A stretch of 64,000 bases of DNA from Phoronis australis (Eukaryota; Phoronida; Phoronidae). Below, in pieces: positions 47,301 to 59,300 of this stretch (its first letter is position 1; each line of letters opens with the position of its first letter). The position numbers and the translations under genes are program-made. The notes beneath the pieces are model-generated. The model was not told the DNA's origin. It ran no database searches and saw only the letters and a program-made list of their open reading frames with translations. The stretch covers positions 69,881-133,880 of the forward strand of contig NMRA01000791.1 of assembly GCA_002633005.1 (NCBI GenBank), read 5' to 3'.

Positions 47301-50300
47301 TGCTTGCTAAAGACATATTAACTACATATATATGGGAATAATAGTAAATTAATCTAAGTATACACTATGGAATTCTTTGCCACACTGACTGGAGTGTCAG
47401 AATGAGTCAAAGCTGAGACACGTAACTTTAATGTTTGTGGTCGGCGCACCTTTTAATTGTGTGTGGTCGGCACACCAACCTCCACCCGTTCATCAAGCCT
47501 TAGTGCGGAAACCGAGTTGGTGGCAGTCCTCTGTTGGAGTGGGACGATCACCGCAGCAAGTCAGAATGGTTCATGGTAACATGCAAAGCTGCAGCAGGTA
47601 TTTGGTGCTTCATCGAAAACCTTTCGCATGCGGCGGGCATTCCAGAGTCGACCATTTGAAAGGCAATACGTCCAGTTGCCGATGAAGTCGACAACTGCAC
47701 GAACTTTAACGCGTAAGTGAATAATGGCAAATCTATCCAACGTTTCGGTTTATTACTCTAAATCATTCTGAAGTAAACAGTTCACAGACTCAAAACAGGC
47801 GACACAGGCAGAGAAGAGACTGTACAGTACACGTCAATATGCATCGTGAGGGTGACAGACCAAACATCAAAACAGTTGGAGCTCAAATGATCCAATGTTT
47901 CTATTGAGGTAATGCTCAGCATGATTCAACCGTATATTCATAACCTCCCTTTATGAGCCTGAGGTGGCAATATCCTTGTCTAAGATTTGAACACCAGAGC
48001 AATCTATCAGCTGTCAAGGAATAATTGAGAACAGCACTGTGTGTGTCTTTACAGTGTTCTTTTACTCTGATGCTAAGAATCCTGTTCGTCATTCCCATGT
48101 AAAACTGTTAACAGTCACTGCAGTTGAGTTGGTACACAACATAACTTCTTTGATAATTACTCAACCGTGTTTTAAGTCTCGACAATGACAAAAGCCTGTT
48201 TACAGGTTTGAAGTCGACAACTTCTAGAGGCGTTAACCACGGTGACAATCCTTTGTGATAATTCGATTTCTTCACGCGGAAGGAATCGCCGGTTTTGTAG
48301 GGTTCTCTATGTGTCACTGGCGTAGGATTTGGTCGAGCGGAGTCGCTTCTGCTCGGAGAAGACCAGGACTCGCTCCCATCCACGACGGGACCAAACGACT
48401 TGGTAGGCAACTCGAAATTTGCATAGCGGAGCATATGTAGTTCGAAAGTGAGCAAGCAAATTCTCTAGGTGTTGGTCCCACGGGAAGTTTGCACTCTTGG
48501 TTTGTATGTCATTTTCAAGTAAGGTTGAAAACTTCAACCCTGTCGTTTTGTTGTGGGTTATAGACTGCAATATCTTCGTTGAGCATGTGCCTGTTACGAA
48601 GGAACACCTCAAAATCTCAGCTCGTGAACTGTGGGCCGTGGTCAGGTACAAATATAGGGTTGCCAAAGATCGAAATAAGATTGCCCAACCAGCGGATAAC
48701 GGTTATGTTACCCGTGCTGAGGACGAAGGGGAATGATGAATGGTAGTCGATGGCAGCTAGTATGAAACGTTTGTTCGGATTTGCAGTGGCAAAAGGAACT
48801 GTGATGTCAATGTCGATCCAGGTCTGAGTTTGTGGTGGCATGGCAGTCGAGGGTATATGGTGGCTGGAGCAGATTTATCTAAATCCTCGCAAGCAGCACA
48901 ATATCGCACCGTATGTCTTACCTCTTTTTCCATCTCAGGCTACAAGTAGGCTTCGCGTAGTTCGTTTTTCATTCGACGAATGCCGGGGTGGCCTACACTT
49001 GGTGTTGTGGCTCAGTATCTGCCACATGGTAGAACTCTTTCTAAGAAATATGAAAGGAGTTTTGCACAGAAGTACATGCATTTCTATTATACAAAAATGT
49101 GTAAAAATCAAGAACGAGATAAAACCCAGGAAAAAGACCTGCGAAATCGCTTCGAAACTTCGCAAGCAAAGTTTTTATGGGTCCAGGGGCACGTTTCAAC
49201 ACTCAGCGTTGCTATTGTATTTAAGTTTGGTCGAGATCCCCAGTAGGCACAAAAGACCGGTTCCCTACGGGGGGAGCATAGGGAAAGTCAAGAACGAGCC
49301 AACCATAGAGCGGGCGCACGCGCTACTGCGGCTGACAACTTGAAGTCATATTGGAGAGTGATACTAGTCACGTGACACGGCTAATTGCCGTGGAAACCAA
49401 CGGGGCAACGTGCCCTTTTCAAATCGCAGCATCCCAACACATAAAGAGGCGGAAGCGTGTGAGTTTTTTCCAGAAACGTAAAAAACATGTGCTGCAACGC
49501 TTACATGCGTCGATCAGTCGATAGTGAAAATATCAAAGCAATAGAAGATCGCAACCAATGGCTGATTCTGGAGTGGCCTGAGCGGCTGTACGCTTGTCAA
49601 TCCAGTGCGAACATTTCATTTTTTCGTTTTTTCAAAACCAGTAAGATCGCGCAAATTTATCGTTTAATTCGTGTCGCTCGATGCAAATCCAGTATATTCA
49701 GGAGACGTGCCGCTCACCCGGAACGTGCATTTGTGGTGCCCCAATAAGCCGGCCTTTACAGTATTGGAAAAGAACCCCGCCCGGGTAACTTTACAATTAT
49801 GTGACCAGGGTCGCTTTTAAAAGGGTCTAAATTTAATCTGAACTACTGTGAAAAATGAACTCATTGGCGTCATATAAATAAATGGCATGATTTTAAAGTT
49901 CATTGGTGCGTTCTCCTGTTCAGCAACATTACCAGACGTACATGTGCAACGGTTGTGAGCGTCTGATAATATCTAGCTCCTTTGTTAACTACCGAGCACA
50001 GACATGCAGATCAATCATCTACCAGGCTTATTACCGATCACATATCAGACAATCGCACCCCCAAACTGGGGCGGAGCATGCCCCCCTTCGCCCCCTCTTA
50101 ATCCCTCATTGATATGGGTTGGGGAATTCAAAAAAATGTCATTGTTTTATGTTCAAACATTTTATAACTTATTTTCAACAGCACCGCCCAGTCAGGTTAC
50201 AATCTTATCGGAGATTAGAGCAGCTATTGAATAAAAGAGAGATGGCCCTCAAACCCATGCGCGCACACAGTGGGGCTTGGTGGGCTCGAACGACCGCGCC

Positions 50301-53300
50301 ATTTGGCGAAATGGGCAAAAGGTCCGCCCTAGACAAACAAAAAGTCCGAAAAAACGAGATAAAAATCCACTAAAAAGATGCAAACGCACATTTTACAGCA
50401 CGTACAGCTCCGATCGTGGTACTGTTTTTGTTTTTGGTTTACCTTTAGTCAACCTTACTATTTTGTTTGAAAAAGGTCCATACCGCCAGGTATTCGAGCC
50501 CCCCATATTGAAGGCTGAGTGCGCGAAGGTAACCCTAATTGAATGCCAGAATGGACTTAATCAGTCGTCAGTGCAACATATTGGCTACAGCGGTCATCCG
50601 CCCAACTTGTTGTGCTATACAACCTAACTCAACGGTAGAGCGCCGTAACGTAAAAAGCAAAGAACACACTCTCAGTTCCTTTCCTGCGAATCGCTCGGTA
50701 TTGCCAACGTACAAATATTCTTCTCTCACGCCCGGTATTCCTCTCTCACGGCTGTGAAGTCCCCCCACCCCCCATCAAGCACCAGGCACTTTTTGGCGTT
50801 TTTAGTATATCCACACCGTGTAGTTATATTCTCACAAAGAGATCAGCCCAGCTCCCACACATTATTTCGAACCTTTCCTATACATTCCTGCCTGCGCGTC
50901 CCTGAGCTGAGAACTTTAAAATACACTCTTTTCACGCACACTTGGCCTTCCCAGGGTTTCTGGAAAACTTGGCTGCGATCGGACGATTCTTAACATGTGG
51001 CCAAGTATTTTGGATTAGTCTTCTTGCAGTTCAGTAGTCAGATATTATATCCTAGGCACGAGCAATGCAAAATGCCAATTGTCAATTTGGGCAACTGGAC
51101 GAAGGACTGTTTGAACAATAGTGATTGTTTTCTCTCGAGCTCAGCTCCCTCACATCATATTCTTGGTCTGCACACCGTTCAGTACTTTCAGTCCTTAATT
51201 GCGGCATACACTGTATAGTCAGGTTCACTATGTCCAAATTTTGACATTCGTTGGAATTTTTTGAGGAAAGTGGAAACTATACATTTTTGAAACCTCATGG
51301 AATGACGAATCAGAAAATAATTGATTCCAATTTTTCGGTGGTCATTGGCGGCCATCTTGGATTTTCAAAAAGAGCAACCGACGTGTTATACGCTTAGAAA
51401 AAAACGATCACGAAAAAGCAGATGTATTGATAATACACTGTACATCATGCATTTCTGGCATCACATCAAAAGGTCCATCAATCTCAGCTGATGTTTTCTT
51501 TTCACCTGACACAGATTCACTGGTACTCGTCATTGCCTATTATGACAGGCTTCTCAGAAATACTTCAGTGCCCATGCCACCTGAGATTGTGGACAATATT
51601 AGGTGCTGTCTGGGCAAATAGCTCTTCCTGCTCAATGCGCAGCAAAATTTTTGTACTGCTTATAAAGTAACAGGTGAACCTTTTTTCACATTAGCCCCTT
51701 TTACACATGCATACTCACCACAGGGTAGACACAAATAGCATCCCAGAGCTGAGATGGTACCTCTTCTATAAACATATGGCTGCCAGCGACAAACGTCCAC
51801 CAACCATTGGTGCTTTGAAACAGCATGTGCTGAGGGCGTTTATTCAAGCCAGAGTGTGGGGCCAAGCAGTCATTGCTATACAGGAGTTCCTTGATCCACT
51901 GCAGAATGAATTTACAAGGACAAAGATGACCAGCTAAAACACTCACAACTGAGGAGCTTCCGGCGCCAGAGGCTATCATTGAAATGGTTAGATGCCATTG
52001 CAAAAACAATTCTTCTTCCCAAAGACGCTCTTGCCGATCAAAGGACCTATCTTACATAGATCTATGTCAGTATATTGCAGAATGTCAGAATGGTGACGAT
52101 GATGTGATTCCTGGTGACAGTGATACCTATAGTGATGATCTATAGACGGATTGCAAAGTTTTGAAGGGCTGTTGACACAACAAAAAAGATACTTTCATGT
52201 TCTTCAAACGTAAATAAGTTGTTAAGGTACTGGTATCTTGAAGGCAACAAGCTTCGAACAAAATATGCAAGAAAGTAAGATAGTGATCACGCGTCGTATT
52301 ACTTGAAGAATGCATTTAGAAAATGTGGCTGCTAATAAATGTGGTTTTGATCATGTTTCTCATTAAATAAGTTGCATTTTCAGCTTTCTTGAGCACAAAA
52401 ATGTGGGTTCAGGCATTAAAACTAACATTTTAAGTGACCCAAGAGCAAATATGCTGAGGAAAATGTATTTTACGGGACCATTTTTAAAAATCCAAGAAGG
52501 ATGCCAAAATGGCGCCCAAAAATCAATTCCTTGACCTGAGAAATGCAGGTGTAGCCATAAAAGCCAACATTCTTATTGATCCAAAATTGAAGATATTGAG
52601 CAAAATCCATTTTACCGGCGCCATTAATGAAAATCCAAGATGGCCGCCAAGATGGCCGCCAAAAATGGAATCAATTATTTTCTGATTTGTCATTCCATGA
52701 GGTTTCCAAAAATGTATAGTTTCCACCTTCCCCAAAACGTTCCAACAAAATTACATACATGTAACAAACCTGACTAATATATTAAAAAAGCAAGATTTCC
52801 ATTGCACCCCCAGACCTGAACATCCGCGTGTCGATAATTGTTGAAAGATCGCCAATTGCTGGTACCATGTCTGCTTATTCCAACCTCCTGTTGCGGAGAA
52901 CCGCCGAATAATGACGGGACAGGTTTTCACGGACGTAACGGGACAGGTTTTCACGGACGTAAGGTCGTTTTATCTTGGGTTGAAAAAATTTCACATTAAA
53001 TTTAGACCCTCTGAATAAACTAACCGGGGTCATTTTTTACGGTTTTATCATTTAATGATTCACTGGCTCGTCTGTGTATATTTCCACTCGGTTTCGAGTG
53101 AGAAATTCTGTATTTTGCGCATGGCTCTCAACCACCAAGACTGCGGAGGAAACAACGCATGGTCGCTCTGCTTAAACAATGTTGGCCAAACATAAAAAAT
53201 TAGTGGCAGCACCACTCAACTCCATGGCCGAACCAAAAAAACCCATAACTCAATGGCAGGACCAAGAAACACAACTCTTTGGCAGTAATCATATCTCTTC

Positions 53301-56300
53301 GGGCTCCCGGATTTTCGGACTGTTGCCGTAGAGCTCCCAGTGTTTTCCGTCATTACTGTCCAATAGCACTCCCCAATATGGCGTCTTATTGACAACGCGG
53401 ACTTCATGTACATGTATGTGAGTGGCGTGCCCTTTCTATAGTTTTAAGATGTCTATAGGTCCAATATTCAGGGAAATTTTGTCAAATCGCAAAGCCCACG
53501 ATGTGCCGAAGACGCCATGCCACGTCCCAAATAAGAGTGTTTTTTAAAAAATTGATCGAAATCCCCTGAAAATTAAGGGGTTGCCCAAAGAAGACCATTA
53601 TTCTGTGCAATGACACACGGATCGAGCGACACCTTCCATTAGTGTGCCCACTTCGGCTTCGGTAGAGAAGGGACACACGGACCTACAGCTGGAATACGCA
53701 TGTAAACTTGTCCCTTCTTGGTCAATGACACCTACCCAGGCATATACCGTCTTCCCCTTTGGCGGGCGACACAGGGACACATTCGCACACACAGACACGC
53801 GCACACACACGGAATAACATCTACCAGTAATGTATCAGACATATTGAGCGTCCCATAGACTGCTTGTGTATGACTCATTTTCCCGGAAAACCGACGGGGA
53901 CATAGGGACGCACGAACATGAAGACGGAATGACAGCTATCGTNTTCGATTCTATAGCTCAACAACAAGTAGGGAAGATGACCCTGTAGCCAATATCTTAC
54001 ACGATTGATTAACCCCATTAAGGCATTTAGGGTTGGAGGGGCAGCTCTCTTTTTGTTCGATAATTTCACTAATCTCCAATAAGATCGTATCTAGCCTGTC
54101 TGGGCTGTGCTGTTAAAAATAAAAGTTAAATGGTAACAAGTTTGAACACAAACCATTATCATTTCTGAATTCTTCATCAAATGTTGATCATTTTTAGTTT
54201 TTGTATCGCCAAAATAGACCAAATACAACCGAAGTTACGACCGTCTATTCTTTCCCAACGCTCTGGGTTTGACTGACTGTGTTCACTGGTGGTCTGTAAT
54301 AAGCCTCGTACATAATTGGCCAGCCTGTTGTCATACCAGACAAAAGACTGCGCTTGGCAGTTAACAAAGGAACTAGATGTTATCACACGCTCTCAGCCCT
54401 CTACGTCTGGTAAAGTCACTGAACGGGAGAACGCCGTCATGAGTTATGGGGGGCAAGGCAGAGTGTTAGCCAGGATTTTGCTCGTCAGCCATTCGCACCC
54501 CCGAATTGGCAAACGGAATCTTGGAGAATTTTAGGGGTACATGTCCCTCACACCTCAGCCATTGCACAGGAAGTAAAATTCAAACAGCGTGTCCCGTGAA
54601 GGAGACAATAGCTGCGTTGATGGTGGACTTAGGAACACGATCACTGGTTTGAATTCACACAGAGGTGATTAAACTTGAAAAAGCAATTTTTTATCGTTTT
54701 AGACCAGCTTTAAATTCTTGGAATACAAACATACTAGATGAGATTTTAGGAGGTTTCACACAGATTTAAGTATTTTCAACAAACACGTCAATTTTTAATC
54801 AACAAAAATTACTTTGCAAATAAAGACGGCCCTTGCGTACACGACTAGTAAATTTTAGAATCTGACTTCACCTGAATTTTGTTATTTTACGTGCACTGAA
54901 TTAACCAGATAGTCCTACCAAAGCCTCAGTAAAATAAGAAAACGCGAGTTCAATCACGCAAACGTAAACCCGTCAAATGATAAGTGAAGCTGCCTTTTCG
55001 TGTTCTGTTACGTCACCGCGAGATCCCAGCACAAACAACAAATGTTGTATTGAATAGGGGTCTGACTAGAACAGCATTGCGTGCGGGTATTATTCGCATC
55101 TGTTTGAATTAAAATTTGATTCTCGCGGTGGCATAGAAAAAAAGGAAGCCAATACCCCTAACAGTTCGTTACATATGGCAATTTGTGGCACTACGTAGTG
55201 GGCTCAGAGCGATGCTCTTAACATACTCATGGAACCAAATTTGCGGCTGTTACGGTTGAAGATAGGCTTTAAAAAGAAGCCTGTGACTTGACATGTATTT
55301 CTCAGAGTGCGACCAACATAAACAACTGCTTTACGTCGAGACCTGCATATAGCTCGTGAAGGTGAATAACCTATCTCAAGAACGTAAATATTTACGCTGA
55401 TGTCACGATCAGGTTGTGTAATTGACACATTGAGCAAGTGGTACAGCGACTACAAATAGATTAGATACAAGATCATCCTGGACAGCCAAGCAAGAGGATC
55501 CAGAAACTGAAATGGTGTGCAGCTCGAAAATCTATCGGATCCCTGTACAAACATCATTAACTCATTTTTATCATTTGTAGTTTCTCCCAGCTTATAGATC
55601 CAATATGAAACCTTAGGAAGGTCCCTGTTTGTGTTCACGTTCTGGTCACTTGTTATAGTCGATCACAATGTCACTGCATTTGCTCTTGTGCAACGTTCGT
55701 TCATTCGTTTTGTCTTTGCTTGGTGATGACACAAATTGTCCAGCACCACTAGGTACAGTACAGCCACTGAATTTTTAGACTTCGTCCGGACCACCTCACG
55801 CCTGGCCAGACCGGAGCGCAACCGGAACGCAGGCGTGACAGAAATCAGTCACGGTCGCCTCACGCCTACTCTCCGGGTAGTCCTCACGCTTACCTCCGGT
55901 TTAGTTCACGCTTTCCTCAGGCTTTCTTCACGCCTTCGGTACCTGTGGTAACCATGGTAGGGCAATAATAATGTCTTTGACACTTGTCGTTTCGGACAAG
56001 TGTCAAAGACATTATAGTATATTATAGAGTATCTTTGCAAGCAGTCATCTATCACTCTTGGGTTCCGACTAACTTTGTAATTCCACGTGTTGTTCATACA
56101 AACGTCTTCCTTCAGCTCAACTTGTGTTACGGTTACATGTACATTTTCTATTTACGACTTAAAAGCCAGTCCCATCAACGACATACATGAACAGTAACCA
56201 CGGTTAGTAAATACGAATATACGCGACCCTGTGTCCAGAATCGTCTTTACATGGCAGTGGACTCCTTGAAACTTGTCACAGCTGGATATAGTTAATTTGC

Positions 56301-59300
56301 CCCAAAAATAGCCTACGCATCTTGTGAAGTATTGTGTCACTCCGTAAATTTTTGCACCGCACTGGCGTACAGAAAATTTCAATAGGCCGCCATTCTGACA
56401 TACCCATCCCTTACTGCAAGCAAATGTTTTGACTAAAAAGTCCTCAATCCGTAGTGCAGTTTAATTATTTGTTGCCCCCTCCCCGTAGTACATGCGTTTC
56501 GACTGAGTTCACAGTATTCTCGGGGTACTTCTTCACTAAAATAATAATAGCAGTGATCTGTTTGACTCATCAAATGTATGGGCACGATCAGTTTTCTCCG
56601 CATGAAGCTGGAACTTGGGATCACTATGCTCAGAATTGACATGCTATGCTCCTTCATATCGTGAAGGCAATTGAATATTTCCGCCATGTAAACGCGTGTT
56701 AAGATTCATTATTAGTTTATCTAAAAAATAAATAATTATATATAAGTGAAAAGTAGAGTCCACATGTCTGTTTCATGAAGTGACTTAAGATTTGAGAAGG
56801 AAATTTTGGTCTTTTGCTGAACGTGACGATTTCAAAAAAAAATAAACCTCACATGAGCAAAAGTCTATGAGAATAGACACATCACTGCATGTATAATTTT
56901 AATATATTACTTTTTCATCTGCGATGCAGGTAAACTCACGCCTGGCTCACGGCTGGCTCGCGCTTCGTTCACGCCTAACTCACGGTAAGTTCCGGGTACA
57001 ATCACGCTTAGGCTCACGCCAGCTGTCACGGTTGATTCACGTCTCACTCTCCGGCCTGTCTCCGGTCACGGTCACGGTTGGCTAGACCGGAGAGACACCG
57101 GAGAGAGTCTAATAATTCAGTGGCTGTACTGTATAATCACAAGGGACGGTGCTGTTGTCAAAAGGCGATGGTAATGAATAAGTACAGTATATGCACGCGC
57201 CCAGCGGAGTTCAAACTGAGATCACAATTGGTACTTTATTGAATACTGAGTCTGATTTTTTCGGATCGCCTGAAATTAGTAGTATGCACTACAGCGCACG
57301 CGATAACTCTTTCCAGCAGTACATGTACTTCACAGGAATGGAATATGAAATATTCTGCATGGGGAGTGCAAACAGTGAACACGTTCGCTTTAGCACACTG
57401 TAACATGTTTATTGTCTCCATCGGAGCCTAAAAATAAGACGTTCATACTTATGTTTACTTCGTATTTGAAATTTTTCTGTTTCCAAACGTCACTAAAAAG
57501 CATTTGCAGCACGTGAAACCACTTGCATGACAAACACCCTCTTAAAATGTAAACCGCAATTACGATCAGGAAGATGTTTGCTTGCAACAAGGGCTAATGT
57601 CCAAGTGTATGACATGACTGGTCTTTCATCGGACGTAGACTCGTACGACAGACTTCTCCTCCACCACTTGCGACAACGTCACATCATAAAAAATTGAAAT
57701 GAAAAAATAAAGCCTTGCGCCAATTTCCGGAAGAGTCTCGGAGAATAAACATTATTTTATCTGGCCAAATAGGTTATTTTTCTTTCACTTTAATTGTTAC
57801 AATGGAATCGATTCTGTACACCAATATACGTTTGCAAACACCTGGAGTTCCCTTAGACCATGCTGAGACCGCGGCCATCAGTGACTTTTCTGATTTGATG
57901 TACAAGTTAGCAGTCTGTTTTGACCCAGGCAACCAAACATCCACTCGTATGCTGTTAATAGTTTGCAATTCCCAGGGTTCACTGTCGTGTTCCCGGCAAT
58001 AATCACAAAACAAGATATAAATATTTGGATATTTGGTCAACTTTGCAAAGATGTACTGTACTAGGATTTTCACTGCCCAACGATTTGTTCTTAACATAGT
58101 CATTTAAGGCATCAAAAGTGAGGGCGCTATAGTCAAATGACGTTTATGTGTCTCCTATTGACAGTTGAGTATACTTACAGCTGTAAGATGTATTTGCATG
58201 TTCCTGACTATGCTAACAATGTATAGCAGGTACTAAACAACATTGTTAAATGAACACCATCTACGCTAAACAAAGTGCAGTTGCATTCATTCAGAACTTG
58301 TAAATGTGAAAACAAAAAATTCTGCAACTAGGTGAACTTTGCACTCATAATGACTGGACGTACCTTGTGTGCTCACATAAGCCGCATCATGCAGTGTTAT
58401 TCCCCAACTCCACGTTGTCACGATACCTACTGGACACGGTTGAGTGATTTACGGCGTATCAGATTCATCACAAAACTCAATCTTAAAACATTTAGCAATT
58501 TTCTGCCTACTTCATATTCACATTCATTTGCCGCTATAAGTTGATCGAAGCACGATTCTTAAAAGTAGGCCAGCATAGCCCCTGAACTGAACGCTTACTC
58601 CAGACTTTGTACTGTCATGCCTGTATCCGATATACGAATTGTTGACATTTCTGGGCTCGTGTCTAGCAAAAACTGAAGTATTTTTGCTCCGATCACTGTT
58701 GTACTGCATCTTCCGCACGTGCAAAGTTTCATAATACTCAGTCGAACTCGCTTGGCGAGATCACAACGGCTCGCCGCTGGTGTAGTAAAACACAAAACCT
58801 GAGATCGGATATACTGATCACGAAAAAAAATATGTTTTTATTTTTGCATATATTTTTTAATAAAAGTACCCACATTCAAGAAGAAATGCTAAAAATGTAA
58901 TGGTGTGATGGAGTTAAGAAATTCATTAGCAGCAAGGATTTCAACCGGTTTAAATCACTTTTTATGTTCAAGCTAAATGACGGTGGGGAATTCGTTCTCT
59001 CCGAGCTAAGCTTCAACAACTTCATTCGAAAGAGCTACCGTGTGTACAAAAGAGGGATATATGCTTCGCCGCCTATGTTTGACTTGGCGTCACCTTCCGA
59101 GAGCAAGATGGGTTACGGTCACGTGAGGTACGGAGAAGGCGGTGATGCAGGAGAAAGAGACAACACTGCATACACGAATCTTGGAGAACATGACCGAAAG
59201 AAGCGTGGAATAAGAATTCCTAAATATCTCTGGACGGGAGCAAGGATTCCTTACACCTTCAGGCCATGTGAGTGATTTCGATCCTCGTTTCTTAATCTGT

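Larger units (their letters stand above)
54450..58936. repeat. segmental duplicate of gene B intron 1
   Basis: Collinear with 7800-11665 but carries the 55756-57131 transposon and an extra 400 bases near 54865-55265, and lacks about 10280-11370. No exon seen. Confidence 0.8.

Noticed and set aside
47500-47720. Possible decayed ShK-like piece (SEWFMVTCKAAAG)
   Set aside because: Only one ShK-like cysteine context, with a stop upstream and no splice borders.
48840-49343. 167-aa + strand frame
   Set aside because: Its first part is antisense to the integrase finger, and the remainder has no domain.
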